From NCBI GenBank assembly GCA_937911235.1, contig CALDPN010000165.1, positions 1-7,539 on the forward strand: a DNA stretch of 7,539 nt. Direction: 5' to 3'. This DNA is from an uncultured Bacteroidales bacterium (GTDB taxonomy: Bacteria > Bacteroidota > Bacteroidia > Bacteroidales > Paludibacteraceae). The first letter of the stretch is position 1. Each line of letters begins with the position of its first letter. Shown piece by piece: positions 1 to 6,726 of the stretch. The notes beneath the pieces are model-generated. The model made no database searches. It saw only the letters and a program-made list of their open reading frames with translations, and had not been told where the DNA came from. Both the position numbers and the translations under genes were made by a program.

Positions 1-62
1 AACCAAGCTTGCTTGTGTTATCCCGAGTGCAGCCAATAATCATTAAAAATAACAAAAGACCA

Positions 63-79
63 AACTCGCTACGCGAGTT
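63..79. repeat. Perfect 7-bp inverted repeat with a 3-base loop
   Basis: AACTCGC (63-69) and GCGAGTT (73-79) are perfect reverse complements around the loop TAC. The hairpin touches the heptad array that starts at 82. No T-run follows, so it does not look like an intrinsic terminator. It may be a small interspersed intergenic element or the tail of an upstream transcript; the function is unknown. Confidence 0.6.
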
Positions 80-81
80 AG

Positions 82-113
82 AACTCCTAATTCCTAATTC
101 CTCACTCCTAACT
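82..113. repeat. Heptanucleotide tandem repeat, array 1
   Basis: Four consecutive heptads are visible: AACTCCT, AATTCCT, AATTCCT and CACTCCT (82-109), followed by a partial unit AACT. The same unit in the same orientation recurs between polA and the PCMD-like gene. Units differ at only one or two positions, which fits a degenerate short tandem repeat. No protein-coding role is evident. Confidence 0.8.
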
Positions 114-115
114 AT

Positions 116-144
116 TTTCACCCCTCTATATGCGATTTCACCCC
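116..144. repeat. 9-bp direct repeat TTTCACCCC, two copies 20 bp apart
   Basis: TTTCACCCC occurs at 116-124 and again at 136-144, about 60 bp upstream of the predicted -7 box of the acyl-CoA ligase. The 20-bp pitch is close to two turns of DNA, so both copies would face the same side of the helix. This could be an activator site, but two copies of a 9-mer in AT-rich DNA may also be chance. Confidence 0.35.
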
Positions 145-180
145 ATAATTTGCTTCAAATATCCCATTTTATCGTGATTT

Positions 181-212
181 TATGATATTACACGCGAGTA
201 AGTGTAATTTTG
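181..212 (+). promoter_or_regulatory. Predicted Bacteroidetes-type promoter of the acyl-CoA ligase
   Basis: TAATTTTG at 205-212 matches the Bacteroidetes -7 consensus TAnnTTTG exactly. TATG at 181-184 matches three of four bases of the -33 element TTTG, with a 20-bp spacer. Transcription would begin near 219, giving a leader of about 15 bases before the ATG at 235. This is motif matching only. Confidence 0.55.
187..208. promoter_or_regulatory. Candidate operator palindrome overlapping the promoter
   Basis: ATTACAC (187-193) and GTGTAAT (202-208) are perfect 7-bp inverted half-sites separated by 8 bases. The dyad fills the spacer of the predicted promoter and overlaps the first four bases of its -7 box, the classic place for a repressor of dimeric helix-turn-helix type. 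The regulator is not identifiable from this window. Confidence 0.45.
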
Positions 213-234
213 CGGCACGTTAAAATAATTATTT

Positions 235-1884
235 ATGAGACCTAATAGACATTTTTTAGATTACCTTCAAACTACCATCAGACGCGACTACAAAGAGCCT
301 GCAATGACAGACTACGATGATGGTGGCGAGTTTACATACGGTGAAATGGCGGAGAGAATTGCTCGCATGCACGTTTTATTTAAAGAAATCGGACTTAAAA
401 AAGGTGATAAAGTTGCTCTTTGTGGTAGAAATAGTAGCCACTGGGCCATTGCATTCCTTTCTACTGTAAGTTACGGTGCTGTGGCAGTGTCTATCCTAGA
501 TGCTTTCACTCCTGAGAGTATTTATGCTCTTGTGAAACACTCAGACGCTCGTATTTTTATGGTGGGCGACGTGATATGGAAAAACCTTAAAGTGGAAGAA
601 CTAAACCAAGTGGATGCTATCATCTGCCAAAACAATTTAGACCTACTATATGGTAAAAATGCAGATGTGAAAAAAGCTCACGCCTGTTGGGATAAACTCT
701 TCAACGCTGCATACCCAAATGGTTTCGACCCTACACAAACTACTTACGACCAAGACAATTGGGACGATCTTGCTGTGATAAACTACACATCTGGTAGCAC
801 TGGCGACCCTAAAGGTGTGATGCTTACACATAGAAATATTAGCTCAAATGTTACTTTCGGACAAGACTGGATTCCAAACCAAGCAGGCTGGAACGTGGTT
901 TCTATGCTTCCTCTTGCTCACATGTTTGGTTTAACATTTGAATTCTTATACCAATTGGCTGGAGGGTGTCATGTTTACTTCTTGAATCGTACCCCTTCAC
1001 CTCAAGTGCTACTTAAGGCTTTATCAGAAGTGCACCCTTACATGATGCTCACCGTGCCATTGGTAATTGAAAAAATCTTTAAAAAATCTATTTTCCCTGC
1101 TATCCACAAACCTGTTGTACGCGTGCTATGGCACCTACCTGGCATCAACAAAATTATTAGAAGAAAGGTTTACGACAAACTTATGTCTGCCTTTGGTGGC
1201 AACCTAAAATATCTAATCATTGGTGGTGCTGCTCTAAACCACGAAGTGGAAAAATGCCTAAAACAAATCAAATTCCCATACTGCGTGGGTTATGGTATGA
1301 CAGAATGTGCTCCTCTTATTGCATATACTCCATGGGACACATTTAAAATACGTTCTTGCGGTAAAATTGTGGAAAGAATGGAGGTGAGAATCGATTCTGA
1401 AAACCCTGCAAAAGTGGTTGGTGAAATCATGGTGAAAGGTGAAAGTGTAATGCAAGGTTATTACAAAAACCCTAACGCTACCGAGGCTATCTTTACGGAA
1501 GATGGTTGGATGAAAACTGGCGACCTTGGTGTAATTGATGCTGCTGGCAACATCTTTATCCGTGGCAGAAACAAAAACATGATTCTAAGTGGTAATGGTC
1601 AAAACATTTACCCAGAAGAAATTGAAGATAAGGTAAACAATATGCCATACGTGATTGAATCTGTGGTAGTGAGCAGAGGAGATAAACTAGTGGCTCTTGT
1701 ATATGCTGATACTGCAGCTATCAAGAAAGAAACCGACAAAACTCCAGAAGAAATCATGGAAATGAACTGTGCTAAAGTAAACAAACTAATCCCACGTTTC
1801 TGTAAGATTAACAACTTTGAACTTGTGGCTGAAGAGTTTGCTAAAACACCTAAGAAAAGTATTAAGAGATACTTATATAAATAA
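235..1884 (+). CDS. AMP-forming long-chain fatty acid--CoA ligase (AMP-binding family)
   Basis: This 549-residue ANL-superfamily enzyme should activate a fatty acid with ATP to an acyl-adenylate and then pass the acyl group to CoA, probably at the inner face of the cytoplasmic membrane. The phosphate-binding loop TSGSTGDPKGVMLTH lies at residues 185-199, the GYGMTE motif at 352-357, TGDLG at 428-432, and the hinge region RGRNKNMILSGNGQNIYPEE at 443-462. The C-terminus ends in TPKKSIKRYLYK, where a late lysine (541 or 544) is the candidate catalytic lysine. Length fits a complete FadD-like protein (E. coli FadD is 561 residues). The ATG at 235 follows an A/T-rich leader and a -7 box at 205-212. 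The gene appears monocistronic and converges on the LytTR gene. Substrate chain length is not readable; acceptance of acyl carrier protein or an aryl acid is a less likely alternative. Confidence 0.9.
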   Translation: MRPNRHFLDYLQTTIRRDYKEPAMTDYDDGGEFTYGEMAERIARMHVLFKEIGLKKGDKVALCGRNSSHWAIAFLSTVSYGAVAVSILDAFTPESIYALVKHSDARIFMVGDVIWKNLKVEELNQVDAIICQNNLDLLYGKNADVKKAHACWDKLFNAAYPNGFDPTQTTYDQDNWDDLAVINYTSGSTGDPKGVMLTHRNISSNVTFGQDWIPNQAGWNVVSMLPLAHMFGLTFEFLYQLAGGCHVYFLNRTPSPQVLLKALSEVHPYMMLTVPLVIEKIFKKSIFPAIHKPVVRVLWHLPGINKIIRRKVYDKLMSAFGGNLKYLIIGGAALNHEVEKCLKQIKFPYCVGYGMTECAPLIAYTPWDTFKIRSCGKIVERMEVRIDSENPAKVVGEIMVKGESVMQGYYKNPNATEAIFTEDGWMKTGDLGVIDAAGNIFIRGRNKNMILSGNGQNIYPEEIEDKVNNMPYVIESVVVSRGDKLVALVYADTAAIKKETDKTPEEIMEMNCAKVNKLIPRFCKINNFELVAEEFAKTPKKSIKRYLYK

Positions 1885-1899
1885 TCTTATTTTAAGATT
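1883..1899 (-). terminator. Weak AT-rich hairpin in the convergent gap, possible terminator of the LytTR gene
   Basis: AATCTT (1883-1888) and AAGATT (1894-1899) form a perfect 6-bp stem with a 5-base loop. It spans the stop codons of both convergent genes. On the minus strand the hairpin is followed by a short AT-rich stretch with no long T-run, so termination would be inefficient. Confidence 0.3.
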
Positions 1900-2785
1900 C
1901 TTCAACAAGTTTAGGAGCGAGATGCATAAACATCTCGCTTACTTTTTTTACGTAAGTCTTAGAGATTGGAATTTTCTTTATTTCAGGAATCTTAAATTCT
2001 ATTTCAAGTTCGTCTGCGTTGCGACGCATAGCACTCACGTGCTCCATATTCACTATAAACGATCTATGACAACGACACACATTGGTGCAAGATGTAAGTA
2101 TCTCTTCCATGCGTTTCATAGAGTTTCTAAGAAGGAACTTATTTAGTTTGTTTTGACTAATATAATTTATCTCCACATAGTTGTCGGCCGACTCAATAAA
2201 GATTAAACTATTTGAAGATAGTGAAAGCTTATTTTCGCCCTTTTCATCGGTAAAATTTATTACTCCCACTTGTGAAAGACCTTTACTTTCTAGCTCTAAA
2301 ACTCGTTGCCTTAGGCTAATGTTGTTGATGTATAACCAAGACACCAAGTAGGGAATAAAGACCACAAGGAAAGTATTGATATTTACTTCTTTAAACACCG
2401 TGATAATGTCGTCGTATTTAAAGAATTCTAATGTTGGATTTATCCAAATTACATACAGAGTGTAGAAACCAGACAAGATAATCACCTCCATCACTAGCCA
2501 TATCATATATTCAAGATAGCTCATTGACACTCTCTTCACAAAAATATACATAAGTATACGGCTAATAGCTATCACGCAGATGCCTACGAATACAAAAAGG
2601 CAAGAATATAGAAAATAACCCACCTCTGTAATGTCTACCCAACGTGCAGACTCAAATGGTTTGTAAAGATTTACGAATGCAAGAGAGAATATAGCGGTGA
2701 ACAGAACAGACTTTATCATGTTCCATTTGTCGGTATAATAATCCTTGATTCTTGTGCTTTTTATATGTGATTCGTCCTTTTTCAT
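1892..2785 (-). CDS. Membrane-anchored LytTR-domain transcriptional regulator
   Basis: This 297-residue protein has two parts. The N-terminal half has four likely membrane helices, at about residues 23-41, 55-75, 91-115 and 136-156. A short charged helix (about 155-168) leads to a C-terminal LytTR DNA-binding domain (about 185-287). Recognisable LytTR features are LIFIESADNYVEINY (194-208), LLRNSMKRMEEIL (218-230), RCHRSFIVNMEHV (238-250) and IPISKTYVKKV (272-282). There is no receiver domain and no kinase gene beside it. It is therefore best read as a one-component regulator acting from the cytoplasmic membrane, a layout common in Bacteroidetes; the signal sensed is unknown. The ATG at 2785 lies about 20 bases downstream of the predicted transcription start from a perfect minus-strand -7 box at 2819-2812. 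It is divergent from polA and convergent with the acyl-CoA ligase; targets cannot be deduced. Confidence 0.87.
   Translation of the reverse strand: MKKDESHIKSTRIKDYYTDKWNMIKSVLFTAIFSLAFVNLYKPFESARWVDITEVGYFLYSCLFVFVGICVIAISRILMYIFVKRVSMSYLEYMIWLVMEVIILSGFYTLYVIWINPTLEFFKYDDIITVFKEVNINTFLVVFIPYLVSWLYINNISLRQRVLELESKGLSQVGVINFTDEKGENKLSLSSNSLIFIESADNYVEINYISQNKLNKFLLRNSMKRMEEILTSCTNVCRCHRSFIVNMEHVSAMRRNADELEIEFKIPEIKKIPISKTYVKKVSEMFMHLAPKLVEES
1916..1949 (+). terminator. Intrinsic terminator of the acyl-CoA ligase, inside the 3' end of the LytTR gene
   Basis: AGCGAGATG (1916-1924) pairs perfectly with CATCTCGCT (1931-1939) around a 6-base loop. Three bases later comes a run of seven T (1943-1949) on the plus strand. 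This is a good rho-independent terminator for transcripts coming from the ligase gene, whose stop is 32 bases upstream. On the minus strand the same DNA encodes the SEMFMHLA stretch near the LytTR C-terminus, with no T-run after it in that direction, so it should be largely one-way. Confidence 0.7.
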
Positions 2786-2811
2786 TGTCTAATTTTGGAT
2801 TAATTAGGTGA

Positions 2812-2819
2812 CAAATATA
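2812..2819 (-). promoter_or_regulatory. Predicted -7 box for the LytTR gene
   Basis: Read on the minus strand this is TATATTTG, a perfect TAnnTTTG match. Transcription would start near 2805, leaving a leader of about 20 bases. No good TTTG is found at the -33 position, so the promoter may be weak or need an activator. Confidence 0.5.
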
Positions 2820-2841
2820 ATAAAATTATGAATAAATTCAT

Positions 2842-2849
2842 TAATTTTG
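2842..2849 (+). promoter_or_regulatory. Predicted -7 box for polA
   Basis: TAATTTTG is a perfect TAnnTTTG match and lies 23 bases before the ATG at 2873. No clear -33 TTTG is present at the expected distance. The box lies inside the reading frame if the earlier ATG at 2828 is used, which argues for the later start. Confidence 0.5.
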
Positions 2850-2872
2850 CCTATGATTGTAAAAAGAAACAC

Positions 2873-5668
2873 ATGAAAAGACTCTTCTTTATCGACGCTT
2901 ACGCACTAATATATAGAGCATATTTTGCCTTTATTAAAAACCCTAGAATTAACTCTCAGGGGCTAAATACTTCTGCCATTTTGGGCTTTGCAAACACCCT
3001 TGAAGATATTCTTAAAAGGGAAAAACCTACTCACCTAGGGGTGGCTTTCGACCCTTCTGGACCTACTTTTCGCCACGAGGCTTTTGAGGCATACAAGGCT
3101 CAAAGAGAATCTACTCCAGAGGACATAAAAAAGGCTGTGCCATATATCAAGCAAATGCTTAAGGCATATAATATTCCTATCTACGAGGTGAGTGGCTATG
3201 AGGCTGACGACGTAATAGGTACTCTTGCAAAACAAGCTGCAAAAGAAGGGTTTACAGTGTATATGCTCACCCCAGACAAGGACTACGGACAGCTTGTTCA
3301 GGAGAATATTTTTATGTATCGTCCAAAACACTCTGGTGGCTACGAGGTGCTTGGCGTGGAAGAGGTGAAAGCAAAATATGGTCTTGAAAATCAAAGCCAA
3401 GTAATAGACTTGCTTGGTCTGATGGGCGATAGCAGTGATAATATTCCAGGTTGCCCTGGCGTGGGAGAAAAGACTGCAGTGAAACTCCTACAAGAATTTG
3501 GCAGCATTGAAAACTTGCTTGCAAACACAGAGTCTCTTAAGGGTGCGCTTAAAGCCAAGGTGGAAAGCAATGTGGAGCAAATTAAGTTTTCTCGCTTTTT
3601 GGCTACCATCAAAACAGACACTCCTATTTCGCTTAACGAAGAAGAATTGGTGGTAAAGAAACCAAATACTGCAGAACTTTTAAATCTTTTCCAAGAACTT
3701 GAGTTTAAGTCACTTATCACTAAATATTCTGAAGGCGCCACAGCTAGCGTTTCTGCAGGCGTGGTTAGTAAAAAACCTACTGGCCCTGTGCAACTATCAC
3801 TATTTGATATGTTTGACGAAGCAGAAAATATGGCAGTTTCTGCCGATGAGACCGCCGTTTTTGAAGGAAAATCAATTCAAAACACTCCTCATAAATATAC
3901 ACTAGTAGAAAACGTGAATTTTGCCGATTTCATCGGTAATTTGAGCACACAAACTACATTCTGTTTCGATACCGAAACTACTGGTTTAGACATATACAAT
4001 GATAAGCTTTTAGGGCTTTCTTTCTCTTGGAAAGAGTCTGAGGCTTATTACTTGCCTGTAAGCGAAGCAAATAAAGAAGAAGTTCTAAATTCATTAAAAC
4101 CTATTTTTGAAAATCCAAATACTAAAAAAATTGGTCAAAATATGAAGTTTGACCTGATGGTGCTTGCAGTGAACGGCATTGCCCTTAAAGGTGAGTTATG
4201 CGACTGTATGATAGCACATTACCTGCTTCAACCAGAGCTAAAACACGGCATGGATTACCTAGCAGAAGTGTATTTGGACTACCAAACTATTCACTACGAA
4301 GACTTAGTGGGTGGCAAGGGTAAAAAGCAACTTACCCTACAAGAAGTGCCACTAGAAAAGGTGTGCGATTATGCTGCAGAAGATGCAGATATCACCTTTA
4401 GACTTTGGAAAATTTTAGCTGAAAAACTTCAGCAAGAAAGCCTTGAACACCTATTTTACGATATTGAAATGCCTCTTATGAAGTGTCTTGCAAAAATGGA
4501 GCTAAATGGCGTGAGAATAGACTCTGCCGCACTTAATGCTTCTGCAGAAAAACTCAGAGAGGAGATTTTGAGCATACAAAATGAGGCTATTGAAATGGCA
4601 GGTGAGGAATTTAACTTAAGCTCTGCCAAACAAGTGGGTGAAATACTTTTCGACAAACTTAAAATTGTAGAAAAGGCTAAAAAAACCAAAACTGGGCAGT
4701 ATGTAACTTCGGAAGAAGTGCTTGAGAGCCTATCTAGCAAGCACCCTATTGTGAAGAAAATACTTGAATATAGAGGTATAAAGAAACTTTTAAGCACATA
4801 TGTGGAAGCACTGCCAGAAATGATAAACGCAAAAACTGGCAAGATACATACCTCTTATAACCAGACTGTTACGGCTACAGGTAGGTTAAGTTCAAGTAAT
4901 CCAAACCTACAAAACATACCTATCCGCGACGAAATGGGCAAGGAAATAAGACGTGCATTTATTCCAGACGAAGGTCACGTATTCTTCTCTGCCGACTACT
5001 CACAAATTGAGCTTCGCATTATGGCACATTTAAGTGGCGACGAAAATATGGTAAATGCCTTCAATGCTGGCGAGGACATTCACACTGCCACCTCAGCAAA
5101 AATATACGGAGTGGAAATATCTGAGGTAACAAAAGATATGCGTCGCAACGCTAAAACTGCAAACTTTGGTATCATTTATGGTATTTCTGCCTTTGGCCTG
5201 AGTGAAAGACTTGGCATTTCTCGTACAGAGGCTAAAACCCTGATAGAAGGCTACTTCAAGACATATCCTCAGGTGCAAGAATACATTTCAAATAGCATAA
5301 ACAAAGCCAAAGACAACGGCTATGTGGAAACTATTTTTGGCAGAAAAAGATACCTTTCGGACATAAACTCTGCAAACAGCGTGGTGAGAGCATTTGCCGA
5401 ACGAAATGCTGTGAATGCCCCTATTCAAGGTAGTGCAGCCGACATTATCAAGATAGCCATGGTAAATATCGACCGCAGATTTACACAGGAAAATATCCAG
5501 TCGCAAATGATACTTCAAGTGCACGACGAACTCAACTTCAATGTGCTTGAAAGCGAGCTTGAAAAGGTTAAAGAAATAGTAATTGAGGAGATGCAAAACG
5601 CTTATAAACTGCGAGTTCCACTAATCGCAGACTACGGCGTAGGAGCTAACTGGTTAGAGGCTCATTAA
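2873..5668 (+). CDS. polA: DNA polymerase I, three-domain form with 5' nuclease and proofreading
   Basis: This 931-residue protein (E. coli PolA is 928) fills RNA-primer gaps and does repair synthesis. The N-terminal 5'-3' nuclease has D8, D60, the GYEADD cluster (E110, D112, D113), D135, D137 and D186/D189, followed by a helix-hairpin-helix (GVGEKTA). A flexible linker contains QLSLF at 307-311. The 3'-5' exonuclease is intact, with DTE at 366-368, D427 in NMKFD, and Y500/D504 in YAAED. The polymerase domain has motif A with D708 (DYSQIELR), motif B with R757, K761 and F765, and motif C HDE with D885 and E886. The ATG at 2873 is preferred over the in-frame ATG at 2828: it begins MKRLFFIDAYALIYRAYFAF, which fits PolA N-termini, and the predicted promoter lies between the two. 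It is divergent from the LytTR regulator and probably has its own promoter. Confidence 0.97.
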   Translation: MKRLFFIDAYALIYRAYFAFIKNPRINSQGLNTSAILGFANTLEDILKREKPTHLGVAFDPSGPTFRHEAFEAYKAQRESTPEDIKKAVPYIKQMLKAYNIPIYEVSGYEADDVIGTLAKQAAKEGFTVYMLTPDKDYGQLVQENIFMYRPKHSGGYEVLGVEEVKAKYGLENQSQVIDLLGLMGDSSDNIPGCPGVGEKTAVKLLQEFGSIENLLANTESLKGALKAKVESNVEQIKFSRFLATIKTDTPISLNEEELVVKKPNTAELLNLFQELEFKSLITKYSEGATASVSAGVVSKKPTGPVQLSLFDMFDEAENMAVSADETAVFEGKSIQNTPHKYTLVENVNFADFIGNLSTQTTFCFDTETTGLDIYNDKLLGLSFSWKESEAYYLPVSEANKEEVLNSLKPIFENPNTKKIGQNMKFDLMVLAVNGIALKGELCDCMIAHYLLQPELKHGMDYLAEVYLDYQTIHYEDLVGGKGKKQLTLQEVPLEKVCDYAAEDADITFRLWKILAEKLQQESLEHLFYDIEMPLMKCLAKMELNGVRIDSAALNASAEKLREEILSIQNEAIEMAGEEFNLSSAKQVGEILFDKLKIVEKAKKTKTGQYVTSEEVLESLSSKHPIVKKILEYRGIKKLLSTYVEALPEMINAKTGKIHTSYNQTVTATGRLSSSNPNLQNIPIRDEMGKEIRRAFIPDEGHVFFSADYSQIELRIMAHLSGDENMVNAFNAGEDIHTATSAKIYGVEISEVTKDMRRNAKTANFGIIYGISAFGLSERLGISRTEAKTLIEGYFKTYPQVQEYISNSINKAKDNGYVETIFGRKRYLSDINSANSVVRAFAERNAVNAPIQGSAADIIKIAMVNIDRRFTQENIQSQMILQVHDELNFNVLESELEKVKEIVIEEMQNAYKLRVPLIADYGVGANWLEAH

Positions 5669-5682
5669 TGATTTTTAAAAAA

Positions 5683-5713
5683 AACTCCTAACTCCTAACT
5701 CCTAATTCCTAAC
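5683..5713. repeat. Heptanucleotide tandem repeat, array 2
   Basis: Three exact AACTCCT units (5683-5703), one AATTCCT (5704-5710) and a trailing AAC form a 31-base array. It has the same unit and orientation as the array at 82-113. It begins 14 bases after the polA stop and ends 7 bases before the -7 box of the next gene, covering the position where a -33 element would be expected. Confidence 0.85.
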
Positions 5714-5720
5714 TTTTGTG

Positions 5721-5728
5721 TATCTTTG
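5721..5728 (+). promoter_or_regulatory. Predicted -7 box for the PCMD-like / reductase operon
   Basis: TATCTTTG is a perfect TAnnTTTG match, placing transcription start near 5735 and the ATG at 5754 about 19 bases downstream. No TTTG exists at the -33 position, because the heptad array lies there. An A-rich stretch (AAGAAAAAG) precedes the ATG in place of a Shine-Dalgarno sequence. Confidence 0.55.
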
Positions 5729-5753
5729 CACCTTATTATATAAGAAAAAGATC

Positions 5754-6713
5754 ATGAAGAAATTTTTACTCATTGCTCTTACTTTTATAGCATTATCAAG
5801 CGGGGCGGTTGCACAAGTGGTGGAACCTATTAAATTTGGCGATTTTGAAACTTGGACCTCAAGAAAGATTTACGAATCTGGCATTATTGGTGGTCAAGAA
5901 AGAATGGTGTATGTGATTGGACCAGAGAACTTTATCGATGGCAACATTCCATACATTTACGGACCAGAAACAGACTGGAGTTCTTCAAACGTGTATGCTA
6001 AAGTGGCTGGCATTAGCAAAGGCAGCTGCACTGTGGTGCCAGAAGAGCGCACAGGTGGCAAATGTGCTCGCTTAGATACTAAAATGGAAAGCGTGAAGGT
6101 GCTAGGCATTATCAACGTGGAAGTGCTAGTATCTGGTAGTTTCTTCTTAGGCAAAACCTACGAGCCTATTACAAACACAAACGACCCATACGCAAAAATC
6201 GAAATGGGTATTCCTTTCACAAAGAAACCAAAAGCATTAGTTCTTGACTATAAATGCTTAATTTCTTCTAACAACTACGTTATGAAACACCCTGGGGTGG
6301 GTTCTTACCGCTTAAAAGACCGCCAAGACAAGGGTGAATTTATCGTTTATTTACAAAAACGTTGGGAAGACGAAAAAGGCCGTATCTATGCTAAACGTGT
6401 GGGTACTATGCGTCATCAATTAGACCACAACGTACCAGAATGGCAAAATGCTACAAGTTTCCCTATTCATTATGGCGACATTAGTGGCACAGAATATTAC
6501 AAAGATTTCATGGCACTTTCTGGCGAAGATGGCCTTCAATACAAGGCTATGAACAGCAAAGGCCACATGGAACTTATTAGAGAGATTGGTTGGGCTGAGA
6601 AAGACGAAGAACCTACTCACATTATACTTATGATTACAAGTGGCAACCAAGGCGCATTTATTGGCACCGTGGGCAACACCGTGTGGGTGGATAATATCGC
6701 ATGGCAATTTTAA
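5754..6713 (+). CDS. Secreted PCMD-like protein (putative carbohydrate metabolism domain)
   Basis: This is a 319-residue exported protein. The first 20 residues form a typical signal peptide: MKK, a hydrophobic core, then AVA before Q21 as a signal-peptidase I site. There is no lipobox cysteine. The mature part starts with an FGDFETW motif and ends with GTVGNTVWVDNIAWQF. Between them lie a PFTKKPKALVLDYKCLI segment and a late ITSGNQGAFIGTVGN segment. This order resembles Bacteroidetes PCMD-family proteins: NGsFE.W start, PF.krP..l.g.YKy middle, VDdv end, usually an all-beta, jelly-roll-like fold. I recognise it by pattern only. PCMD proteins are named for presumed carbohydrate roles, but no catalytic activity is established and no catalytic residues are evident here. 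A GTG start at 5718 is possible in frame, but it would overlap the promoter and spoil the signal peptide. It lies 13 bases upstream of the reductase gene, so co-transcription is likely. Confidence 0.72.
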   Translation: MKKFLLIALTFIALSSGAVAQVVEPIKFGDFETWTSRKIYESGIIGGQERMVYVIGPENFIDGNIPYIYGPETDWSSSNVYAKVAGISKGSCTVVPEERTGGKCARLDTKMESVKVLGIINVEVLVSGSFFLGKTYEPITNTNDPYAKIEMGIPFTKKPKALVLDYKCLISSNNYVMKHPGVGSYRLKDRQDKGEFIVYLQKRWEDEKGRIYAKRVGTMRHQLDHNVPEWQNATSFPIHYGDISGTEYYKDFMALSGEDGLQYKAMNSKGHMELIREIGWAEKDEEPTHIILMITSGNQGAFIGTVGNTVWVDNIAWQF

Positions 6714-6726
6714 AACATAATATATT

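Noticed and set aside
82..113. Heptad repeats as a CRISPR array
   Set aside because: Units are 7 bases long with no spacers, and no cas genes are present.
3..185. Open plus-strand frame through the first intergenic region
   Set aside because: It runs through the hairpin and the heptad array, gives a repetitive peptide with no recognisable domain, and has no ATG start in view.
1817..2146. 109-residue plus-strand reading frame overlapping the ligase end and the LytTR gene
   Set aside because: It is antisense to the conserved LytTR domain, has low-complexity composition rich in F, H and Y, and contains the predicted terminator. No family resemblance.
2789..2807. CTAATT/AATTAG inverted repeat in the LytTR leader
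   Set aside because: The stem is only 6 bp of almost pure A/T with a 7-base loop, which is expected by chance in such DNA. It is not convincing as an operator or attenuator.
2828..2872. Earlier in-frame ATG for polA
   Set aside because: It would add 15 residues not expected in PolA and would include the predicted -7 box in the coding region; MKRLFFIDAY at 2873 is the normal PolA N-terminus.
3035..3741. Overlapping minus-strand reading frames within polA
   Set aside because: They lie opposite strongly conserved nuclease-domain codons, overlap one another, and show no domain or promoter.
5718..5753. GTG start extending the PCMD-like protein by 12 residues
   Set aside because: The extension contains the perfect -7 box and would put residues in front of an otherwise ideal signal peptide.
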